A stretch of 64,000 nucleotides of DNA, taken from NCBI GenBank assembly GCA_041538185.1, contig JBGORM010000009.1:29058-93057 (forward strand), given 5' to 3'. A model generated the notes under the pieces. It was not told the origin of the DNA and made no database searches. It saw only the letters and a list, made by a program, of their open reading frames with translations. This DNA is from Melioribacteraceae bacterium 4301-Me. GTDB lineage: Bacteria > Bacteroidota > Ignavibacteria > Ignavibacteriales > Melioribacteraceae. Of this stretch, positions 56,823 to 64,000 are shown one piece after another (within the stretch, counting starts at the first letter, position 1; each line of letters begins with the position of its first letter). A program made the translations under genes and the position numbers.

Positions 56823-59800
56823 TTAAAGTTTTCTTGCAATAACAATCGGTGCTTTTAGTGTTTCTACAACAGTGTTATCATTGCTTATCGCTTCTACAAA
56901 TAAAATATAAATTCCAATTCTTAAAGGTGTTCCACTGTCACTCAAGCCATCGAAAATTACTGAATAATTAGAGCCAACCGACTTGTTATTTAAAATTGTT
57001 CTTACTAATCTTCCCATAATATCGTAAACTTTTATGCGGACTTGTGAAATTTTCTGGGATAGATTCAAAGTAATAATTGAAAAATCTTCAAAGCCGTCAT
57101 TGTCTGGTGAGAAAGGATTTGGCTCTATTGAAATTTTTGATTGCTTATTTTCGTTATTGGTAAAAATAGAATTTATTTTGCCAGGCGTGGCACCATATAT
57201 GTCAACAGAAGTACTCCAATTTGTGAAATCATTTGTTGGTATTAATGGGTTAATCCGTTCTAATGATTTGTTTTTTGTATTTAAAATATTTTTGTTGTGC
57301 CAGCTGCTTTGGTAATAGAGTGAATCAATAGTTTTTCCGCTAATGTCCCTTAGAATAATTTTATCACTGCTATTTAATAAATTTAACGAAGACTTATTTG
57401 CTATGGTGGTATAATTAAAAGTGTTAAGCCATGTGTAATTTTTGAAAATTGATGAATCTGCACTTAAGATAAAATATTGTTGTGGTGGCAGCATTAAACT
57501 TGTAGCTGATAATTTGGTTTTTGAGCCAGATGAATTTTCGATTGTCCAATTACCAAGTTGAATTGAATCGTTGGTTGTGTTATAGAATTCAACGAATTCA
57601 GAATTTCCAATTTCTGGGTCGAACATAACTTCATTTATAACAAGTGAATTAGAAGAATATGAAGGGATATTTATAATTGAGTTTGGTAAGCCTGGTGTTG
57701 CACCGTTGAGATTAATTGAACTAAACCAATTTGTGCTGTCGGAAGTTGGCTTGGTGAATGAAAATCTTTCTAAGGAATGACCCTTTTGTGAATCCCAAGT
57801 GGACTTATATTTCAGACTATCAATTACAGCATTTCTAAAATCATAAATTATGATTCCATCTTCTGTGTTTCCGAGCGAACCAAATTTAGCTTGAAAAAAT
57901 TTCTCTGTTGGATAGAATGGGTAATGTAATGAATCATTAGTAATAACAGCAAATTCATGTGGCTGCAAAACAATATCTTTATCCGTAATAATTGCTTTTG
58001 TCGGCGAAGGCAGAATATCGCTTACTAACCAGTTTTTTAAATTTACTGGTTCGTCAGAAGCATTTATAATTTCAAACCATTCAGATTCGCCACTTAATGG
58101 ATCGAACATAATTTCATTAATAAGAAGTGCACCCCTTGAAGAACCCCCTATTATTTTTTTTGTTAAATAATTATTTAAAGTATCCTCATCTAAATTATAA
58201 TTTACTTTTGCTGCTATTATCAAAGTGTCTTTAATTTGTATTTGTGGGTCAATTGTAAGTAGAGTTGAATCTTTACTTTCAATTGAATTACCGTTTTTTT
58301 GTCCGATAAAAATTAATTCATTGTTTTCAATTTGGAAAAAATTTACTGTAAAAGAAGAGGCTAAATTCAATCCAACATTTTTTAGCTTTGCCCAAAGCGA
58401 TATTTTCTCGCCTCTTGTAGGAAATTCTGGAATTGTGCCTATTTGTATTAATGCTATATCGTTATTTTTAGTTGTAATACTATTCGTTCGTCCTGGGGTG
58501 CTTAATTCGATATCTCGAGAAGAGTCCCAATTTTCTTTACTTGTTGATAAATAAACAGCCGATTTCCTTTCTAACGATTTTCCATTTTCTCCGCCCCATA
58601 AGTGTGAATAAAACACTGAATCTACTGTTACATTACGAAAATCTTTTAGAATAATGCCATCTTCATCGTTATTGAGGTTTGCAAAATTTGCGTATATGAT
58701 TTTTGAAGGAATAACACGATGAACTAAATTAATAGAAGAGTCTTTTGCTAACACAATAAAATTTTTGGGTTCAATTATTACATTTGTTTTTGTTATTGTG
58801 GTTACTGTTGGTTTTGTAAGTACGTCGGATATAATCCAGTCTTTAAGATTAATGTTATACTCGGAATTATTATAAAGTTCAATCCATTCTGGTTCACCGT
58901 TTGTTGGGTTATACATTATTTCGTTTATCACCACTGCGTTATTGTAATAGTGTGGACGAACAGATTTTATAAATTTGTTATTAGTAGTGTCCTGGTCAAA
59001 AGAATAAATTACCTCTACTTCAAAAGTGATTTCCACTTTTATTTCACTTATTTGATAATTAAAATTGTACAGCAACGAATCACCCGCAGAAAGTAAAATA
59101 TTATTTTCGTCCAACCTTTTTCTTTCTGAATTTGTTTCTATTTGATAAAGTACAATTGAGAAAGCAGCGCTGTTGTAACCTGTATTTTTCACTTTTGCAA
59201 ATACGTTTACGTTTTCATTTATTTTAGGTTCAGTTGGATTAAAAAGTAAATCAGTTATTTTAACATCATAATCTTTAGGCGAAACAGAGTTAATTTTCCC
59301 TGGCGTTCCACCTTTTTCGTCAATTGAAGTTTTCCAATTCAATGAATCGATAGAAGGATTTGACGTTTTTATCCTTTCTAAAGATTTACCGTTGCTTCCG
59401 CCCCATGATGAATTGTATTTTAACGAATCAATTACTCTGTCGTATTTATCTGTCAATATAACTTTATCGGAAGAATTATTTAAAGTGGGAAAAGATGAGA
59501 CTATAAACTTTGATGTAATTGAATATTTATTAAAAATGCGGTCATCTTTTGCTATAAGAAAATATTCATGTGGCAAAAGCTTTAGCGAATCGTATATTAT
59601 TGTTTGTGTTTGAGAATTGTTGGACATCTTATAGCCATACAAGTCAATTGTCTTTTGACTTTTATTGTATAATTCAATCCACTCCGGTTCAACAGAAGAA
59701 GGTGCATACATAATTTCGTTAATTATAACATCTTCTCGTTGTTCGTTCGTCTGAATTCCTGTTAACAAAGAGCTGAGAAGATTATTAGATGTATCTTCGT

Positions 59801-61505
59801 CTACGTCGTAATTAACGTAAGCCAAATAAGAATTTGTGCCTAAAAGAAGATTATCAGAGTTTTGCAATTCAAAGTTGAATATTATACTATCACCGGCATT
59901 AATTGGGATAGTCTGAAATTTATAGATTAACTCATTTGCATCTGGGATGTTGTTTTTATTTGAGTTTTTGTAAATGCCCAATTCATATTTCTCTGCAGTT
60001 AATAAGCCATTGTTTTTGAGAGAAACACTTCCTTTTGCATTGTTATTATCGAAGACATACTGTGAATCAAAACTAAAGTTACTTATTTCAAGGTCATATT
60101 TTTTTGGTGAGACCGAGTTTTTGTAGCCTGGAGTAGCGCCAAAAATGCTTAGGGAAGTTTTCCAATTTGATTTTTTAGTTGAAGAATCTTCTGGAAGAAT
60201 TCTTTCTAATGATTTTCCATTATACCCGCCCCAGTTAGAAAAATAATAAAGTGAATCAATTACTCTATTTAGTGAATCAAGTAGCATGACTCTATCGCCG
60301 GAGTTATTCAATGCAGCAAAAGTATGAATTACAGTTTTAGATGGAATTTGATAAATGCTAAAAATTGAACTGTCTTTTGCAATTATTAAATATTCTTTTG
60401 GTGAAAGAAAAATCGTGTTGTTAACAACTACAGTTGTATCGCTGCTATCTGAAATTTTGTAATGGAACAAGTCAACAGTTTTATTAGAACGATTATAAAT
60501 TTCTAACCATTCAGTTTCTGGTGGTTCTGGTGTATACATCAGTTCGTTAATTATTAAGTCGCCGCGCTGTTCATTAGTTTGAATGCCTATGAACTTTGCG
60601 TAAGCAACATTATTGTCTGGATACTCATCCAAATTAAATTCGGCTAAAACGATAAATTTGTTTTCACCAAGTGGGTAATTAGTTACAAGAAAACTATAAT
60701 CTTTTGTTGCACCACTGTCTAAAGACTGGTTATTAAATTCTTGAAAAAGTTCATTTGTATCGCCTAAATTATTGGCATTTATGTCGTGGTAAACTTTCAC
60801 AGAAAAATTAGCGGAACTCAAGCCAATGTTTTTCACGTTAAATTTTGCTAGGACTGGCTTGTCATCAATGCCGTATTTTGATTCGAAGGAAAAATTTTCA
60901 ATTAAAACATCATTTATTCTTGGGGAGACGGAGTTATTAAAACCTGGAGTTCCATGCTTTGAAATTGAATTTGACCAGTTAGTAGCTGAATTATCTTTAT
61001 TTAAAAAAATTTTTTCATCGGAAATACCTATAGCATTATTTGCCGAATAGTCATACGAGTCAATCACTTCACCAGTAGCAGCTAATAAAGAGATTGTTCT
61101 GCTACTTGTGTTAGCCATGCCATTTGAGCCAAAAGAGTTATCGTTTGTTTTAAGTACTAAAACATTTTGAGGGATTAAATTTTTGTATACGCCATTTTCA
61201 AAATCATAATCTTTTTCGATAACAACTGCAAAACTATTTGGTTGAAGTAATGTTCCGCCTATGAAAGATACGAAGGAATCTTCAGTAGATGTGTAATATT
61301 TAAATTTTATTTGAGAAAGGTCAATTGTTTGAGTTGATGAAGTATTATAGATTTCAATGAATTCGCCATTTGGTTCAGATGGATAAAACATTACCTCAGA
61401 AAAAGTAAGTGGGTTAGATTGTTGAGCAGTTAAGTTAAGATAAGACAATAAAATGAGTAAGAAGGATTTAATGAAAAATATTTGGGGCTTCATATCCTGC
61501 TGCAT
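56823..61505 (-). CDS. Giant lamin-tail-domain surface protein
   Basis: A 1560-residue exported protein (signal FIKSFLLILLSYLNLTAQQ). Six lamin-tail (LTD) domains can be counted by their openings: LTFSEVMFYPSEP, LIINELMYTPEPP, VIINEIMYAPSSV, VVINEIMYNPTNG, LLINEIMFDPLSG and LVINEVMFDPEIG. They alternate with CARDB-like beta domains (pattern VKNTGYNSAAFSI). The C-terminal 100 residues are a FlgD-like or T9SS-related Ig domain (PNPFSPDNDGFEDFSIITLNL). It is probably a cell-surface or secreted adhesive protein. ATGs at 61505 and 61493 are both possible starts. Confidence 0.85.
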   Translation of the reverse strand: MQQDMKPQIFFIKSFLLILLSYLNLTAQQSNPLTFSEVMFYPSEPNGEFIEIYNTSSTQTIDLSQIKFKYYTSTEDSFVSFIGGTLLQPNSFAVVIEKDYDFENGVYKNLIPQNVLVLKTNDNSFGSNGMANTSSRTISLLAATGEVIDSYDYSANNAIGISDEKIFLNKDNSATNWSNSISKHGTPGFNNSVSPRINDVLIENFSFESKYGIDDKPVLAKFNVKNIGLSSANFSVKVYHDINANNLGDTNELFQEFNNQSLDSGATKDYSFLVTNYPLGENKFIVLAEFNLDEYPDNNVAYAKFIGIQTNEQRGDLIINELMYTPEPPETEWLEIYNRSNKTVDLFHYKISDSSDTTVVVNNTIFLSPKEYLIIAKDSSIFSIYQIPSKTVIHTFAALNNSGDRVMLLDSLNRVIDSLYYFSNWGGYNGKSLERILPEDSSTKKSNWKTSLSIFGATPGYKNSVSPKKYDLEISNFSFDSQYVFDNNNAKGSVSLKNNGLLTAEKYELGIYKNSNKNNIPDANELIYKFQTIPINAGDSIIFNFELQNSDNLLLGTNSYLAYVNYDVDEDTSNNLLSSLLTGIQTNEQREDVIINEIMYAPSSVEPEWIELYNKSQKTIDLYGYKMSNNSQTQTIIYDSLKLLPHEYFLIAKDDRIFNKYSITSKFIVSSFPTLNNSSDKVILTDKYDRVIDSLKYNSSWGGSNGKSLERIKTSNPSIDSLNWKTSIDEKGGTPGKINSVSPKDYDVKITDLLFNPTEPKINENVNVFAKVKNTGYNSAAFSIVLYQIETNSERKRLDENNILLSAGDSLLYNFNYQISEIKVEITFEVEVIYSFDQDTTNNKFIKSVRPHYYNNAVVINEIMYNPTNGEPEWIELYNNSEYNINLKDWIISDVLTKPTVTTITKTNVIIEPKNFIVLAKDSSINLVHRVIPSKIIYANFANLNNDEDGIILKDFRNVTVDSVFYSHLWGGENGKSLERKSAVYLSTSKENWDSSRDIELSTPGRTNSITTKNNDIALIQIGTIPEFPTRGEKISLWAKLKNVGLNLASSFTVNFFQIENNELIFIGQKNGNSIESKDSTLLTIDPQIQIKDTLIIAAKVNYNLDEDTLNNYLTKKIIGGSSRGALLINEIMFDPLSGESEWFEIINASDEPVNLKNWLVSDILPSPTKAIITDKDIVLQPHEFAVITNDSLHYPFYPTEKFFQAKFGSLGNTEDGIIIYDFRNAVIDSLKYKSTWDSQKGHSLERFSFTKPTSDSTNWFSSINLNGATPGLPNSIINIPSYSSNSLVINEVMFDPEIGNSEFVEFYNTTNDSIQLGNWTIENSSGSKTKLSATSLMLPPQQYFILSADSSIFKNYTWLNTFNYTTIANKSSLNLLNSSDKIILRDISGKTIDSLYYQSSWHNKNILNTKNKSLERINPLIPTNDFTNWSTSVDIYGATPGKINSIFTNNENKQSKISIEPNPFSPDNDGFEDFSIITLNLSQKISQVRIKVYDIMGRLVRTILNNKSVGSNYSVIFDGLSDSGTPLRIGIYILFVEAISNDNTVVETLKAPIVIARKL

Positions 61506-61536
61506 TTTTAAAATATAAAATAAGATTAATAGTTCT

Positions 61537-62559
61537 TTGATGCATCAAAAAAATTTGACTTGTCCCGATGCTTTTTATCGGGGAAGCAAATCACAACATG
61601 GAAGTAATGAGATGGAAGTTCGTATTTTTGGGAAAGAATCTTTTGATATAGACCTTACCGCTATATCGCCGGTGTATGGTTGGGCGTGGGCGGGCGTTTC
61701 TTCCACTCCTATATCAAATAGCCATTCCGTTGGCTGGATTAAGTTTAGTTCGGATACAACATCAACTGATAAAAGCTTAATTATCGAAGGTGCCCAAAAA
61801 TACGGCGTCTACCTTAATCGCAATACCAAAGAGCTTATGGGTTATGCTTGGAGTGGAATCCCTTGTAGCCAAGGTAGCAAAGAAGTTTGCGGTTATGGTT
61901 GGATATCATTTAATAAAACAGATCTTATAGATAGCAATGGTTCTTTTATGGACCCACCAAAAATAAATAATAATAAATTAATAGGCAATATAAGGTTTTT
62001 TAGTTTTTTTGATTCTTCAAATACTTCTTGGGATGGATTTGTTAACTTAGGTTTAGGTAACATAGATTACAACACATCCACAGGGGTTTTGTCTGGGAGT
62101 ACAAATGAGGTAAGTGTTGTTCCTAAAATTTATTTCTGCGACCCGAATAATCCCGACAACCCAATTTATTGCGTCTATGTTTCTTCCACAACCTACCCTG
62201 CCCAAACTCCAAAGGCAAAAATAGAAAAACCAAGAAATGTGACTGCCCGACCAAATCCTTGCTCCAATGGCTCCTGCTCTATCACTGTCAGTTGGACAAA
62301 CCCTCAGGATTATAGCGAGGTGAAGATTATGATGTTTAATATTGATGAGGCCAACAACCGAAATGCACCAAATGCATTTAACAGATGTAAAACAGAAAGC
62401 AATGTGACAAGGTGTTGGAGAGATGTAACTATATATGCCGAGAATCTTAATGTCGACCAAAAAACAATTCAATCTTCAGGTAACCAAATTTGGAAAATAA
62501 AGAAACTTGAGCCAAACACTAAATATCTTCTTCTAATTCGAGGAATAGTTAAACAATAA
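61537..62559 (+). CDS. Probable truncated surface protein with GWAW/GWISF motifs (foreign-looking)
   Basis: Three hundred and forty residues with blocks PVYGWAWAGVSS, HSVGWIKFSS, LMGYAWSGIPCSQ and VCGYGWISFN, followed by a fibronectin-III-like region (RNVTARPNPCSNGSCSITVSWTNP) and TKYLLLIRGIVKQ at the end. Repeated GWAWS/GWISF blocks are typical of secreted proteins of Patescibacteria and are not known to me from Ignavibacteriales. There is no signal peptide and the first 25 residues look like non-coding DNA, which includes a CCCGAT/ATCGGG hairpin. A better start may be ATG at 61612, with the 5' part missing. It may be a horizontally acquired or chimaeric fragment. Confidence 0.6.
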   Translation: MMHQKNLTCPDAFYRGSKSQHGSNEMEVRIFGKESFDIDLTAISPVYGWAWAGVSSTPISNSHSVGWIKFSSDTTSTDKSLIIEGAQKYGVYLNRNTKELMGYAWSGIPCSQGSKEVCGYGWISFNKTDLIDSNGSFMDPPKINNNKLIGNIRFFSFFDSSNTSWDGFVNLGLGNIDYNTSTGVLSGSTNEVSVVPKIYFCDPNNPDNPIYCVYVSSTTYPAQTPKAKIEKPRNVTARPNPCSNGSCSITVSWTNPQDYSEVKIMMFNIDEANNRNAPNAFNRCKTESNVTRCWRDVTIYAENLNVDQKTIQSSGNQIWKIKKLEPNTKYLLLIRGIVKQ

Positions 62560-62633
62560 AAGCAAAAAATTAAATATTTTTATAACATCGCAAATCCGGA
62601 AATAGGTGAGGTGTTTTTATTTGCCGCTACTCT

Positions 62634-62661
62634 TTGCTTTTTTTTGCATTTATGATATAAT
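62634..62661 (+). promoter_or_regulatory. Extended -10 sigma70-type promoter
   Basis: TTGCTT (62634-62639) and TGATATAAT with TATAAT at 62656-62661 are 16 bases apart, a near-consensus sigma70 promoter with an extended -10. It lies about 45 bases ahead of the ATG at 62708, whose ribosome site is AAAGGAGGAA. This form differs from the usual Bacteroidota promoter (TAnnTTTG). Confidence 0.6.
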
Positions 62662-62707
62662 ATATGCAGTTAATTAAAAAATGAAAAAATAAAAGGAGGA
62701 ATATAAA

Positions 62708-64000
62708 ATGAAAAAGCTCATAATTTTGTTTATGGCTTTGTTTTTGTTTACAACAAAAACAGAAAGCCAGCGCCTCTATATATATGGTGCTGAGAGAGTT
62801 GATACTCTCCACTTATTTTATAATTTTGTTAGAGTGGGGAGATATGTTTTTGGAGTTGGTGGTATTTTTGGTGTTAATGGTGCCGGAGTATATGTGTCTT
62901 CCATTGATTCTCTTTCCAAGTGGACAAAAGCTCCTAATGTTGGCGTTCTCGGAGAAGGTGATTTTATAGCAACCACAAAGGGTTATATTGTTGTTTCGAG
63001 CGGCATAGGTACATACCTTTCTCCCGATACCGGGAGAACATGGTATGCGAACAGAGAATATGCCCCATTTGCTATGTTACCTTTATCAGATGGATCCTTC
63101 CTTGCAGGTGGGATGTATAAACTTTTTCGTGTCCGAGGGGATGTGTCACCTAATATAGTAGATGAAAATTTGTGGCAAAAAATACTAGATTCTACCACCA
63201 TAGGAAGGAATACTCCCAGATTTCTTTATAGAACCAGCACTGGCAGGATTTTGATGTACGTGCTGGGGCTTGATCATACAAAAGAGGGGATATGGATATC
63301 CGATGACGACGCAAAGTCTTGGCGGCGCCCCCATCCAAATTTGGATGGGAGATTGGGTACTTTATTCCGCTCGATGGCTGAGTATAACCACATACTCATA
63401 GGAAGAGCGGAGGATGGGACTTTCGTCTCCTATAATGACGGGGAGACATGGAACAAGATTCTTGGTCCTGTTTTCTATACCTCAACTGGTCAAAGACTGT
63501 TTATAGATTCTTATACCAATGTATTTGCCTCCCCATCTATTGGATATCTTACAGGGGGGGAAAAAATGTTATGGAGTTGGGACTTGTCTAACTGGGAAGT
63601 ACTCTTCCCAGATAGTGCTGACATTTCTGATGTTTACGGGATTGTGGAAATACAACCCGATAAAATTTTAGTAAGCGCAAGCGGAGGCTTGTACTTACTA
63701 AAGATGACTGCCTTAAATCCAGTGGAAGAGAAAGAAATCACTACTTCATTTTCCCTTTCACAAAACTATCCAAACCCATTTAACCCAACGACAACGATTC
63801 GCTTTTCACTGCCTAAAAGTTCAAAAGTAAAACTAATAGTCTTCGATGTTCTTGGCAAAGAAATAGCAACGTTGGTAAATGGGGAGTTAGATCAAGGCGA
63901 GCATTCGGTTGTCTTTAACGCGCAAAACTTGCCCAGCGGAGTGTATTTATATAAACTAACCGCCGGGGATTTTGTCCAAACCAGAAAAATGCTTTTACTC
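62708..64000 (+). CDS. T9SS-exported beta-propeller protein (Asp-box repeats), C-terminus at window edge
   Basis: Four hundred and thirty-one codons are open from ATG 62708 to the window end, probably one or two codons short of the stop. A signal peptide (MKKLIILFMALFLFTTKTES) is followed by a sialidase/BNR-like propeller with Asp-box motifs LSPDTGRTWY, ISDDDAKSWR and SYNDGETWNK. The C-terminal sorting domain starts QNYPNPFNPTTTIRFSL and ends YKLTAGDFVQTRKMLLL, the type A T9SS signal of Ignavibacteria. The protein should be secreted through the outer membrane. Codon use is visibly richer in G/C third positions (GGG, CCC, AGG) than upstream genes. AAAGGAGGAA fixes the start. Confidence 0.88.
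   Translation, partial: MKKLIILFMALFLFTTKTESQRLYIYGAERVDTLHLFYNFVRVGRYVFGVGGIFGVNGAGVYVSSIDSLSKWTKAPNVGVLGEGDFIATTKGYIVVSSGIGTYLSPDTGRTWYANREYAPFAMLPLSDGSFLAGGMYKLFRVRGDVSPNIVDENLWQKILDSTTIGRNTPRFLYRTSTGRILMYVLGLDHTKEGIWISDDDAKSWRRPHPNLDGRLGTLFRSMAEYNHILIGRAEDGTFVSYNDGETWNKILGPVFYTSTGQRLFIDSYTNVFASPSIGYLTGGEKMLWSWDLSNWEVLFPDSADISDVYGIVEIQPDKILVSASGGLYLLKMTALNPVEEKEITTSFSLSQNYPNPFNPTTTIRFSLPKSSKVKLIVFDVLGKEIATLVNGELDQGEHSVVFNAQNLPSGVYLYKLTAGDFVQTRKMLLL

Noticed and set aside
62053..62472. 139-codon minus-strand frame opposite the GWAW protein
   Set aside because: It is antisense to a frame with clear protein motifs and has no recognisable product.

Overview
The window looks like a chromosomal segment of a low-GC member of Ignavibacteriales (Bacteroidota/Chlorobi group). 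The reasons are AT-rich coding with TAA stops, a type IX secretion C-terminal domain of the usual YPNPFNPTT type on the last gene, a two-component propeller kinase (Reg_prop/Y_Y_Y), secreted lamin-tail proteins and a clade II (Sec-exported) nitrous oxide reductase cluster. The assignment rests on recognised protein families only; no rRNA is present.

Layout. 0-5.8 kb: end of an unknown gene, a 300-bp dispersed repeat, a NarL-type regulator with its propeller histidine kinase, and htpX. 6.1-10.6 kb (minus strand): a quinol-oxidising module of Rieske protein, cytochrome b and a nine-haem cytochrome c, behind a large DUF2339-like membrane protein. 11-24 kb: peroxiredoxin, a Trm112-like protein, TPR protein plus clpX, a secreted family often labelled asparagine synthetase B, an M14 peptidase, glyS, an M24 peptidase and a DUF819 permease. 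24-38 kb: two related hybrid-free histidine kinases, a FAH-family enzyme, DUF72, ArsC-like, HAD, an M16 peptidase pair, Sua5, hisN-like, thioredoxin and ferredoxin. Repeat copies 2 and 3 lie in gene-poor gaps here. 39-44.7 kb: a TetR-regulated tripartite efflux operon and an aldo/keto reductase.

45.8-56.3 kb is the most coherent accessory block, a nitrous oxide respiration island. On the minus strand it has a Tat-type Rieske protein and a NapH-like polyferredoxin. On the plus strand it has an Rrf2 regulator with a cysteine cluster, a decayed ric (iron-sulfur repair/NO-defence) gene, a c-type cytochrome whose lipoprotein leader is split by a one-base frameshift, nosZ, a small membrane protein, nosL, nosD, nosF, nosY, and an octahaem HAO-like cytochrome. 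No nitrate reductase, nitrite reductase or NO reductase gene is visible, so the window fits an N2O-consuming rather than a complete denitrifying lifestyle.

56.3-64 kb: a mosaic of repeats, a giant lamin-tail-domain surface protein, then a segment that looks foreign. It has an N-terminally odd protein with GWAW/GWISF motifs like those of Patescibacteria, a textbook extended -10 promoter with a strong Shine-Dalgarno site, and a T9SS-targeted propeller protein that runs off the end.

The most unusual signals are: the three-copy 300-bp element with CTGTCCAA termini and five internal TCCC/GGGA hairpins; a short GGGAATCCACC palindrome family, one copy of which lies inside a coding region; the broken cytochrome and ric genes around the nos cluster; an HAO-like cytochrome next to nosY; and a glycyl-tRNA synthetase with no ATG or GTG start.
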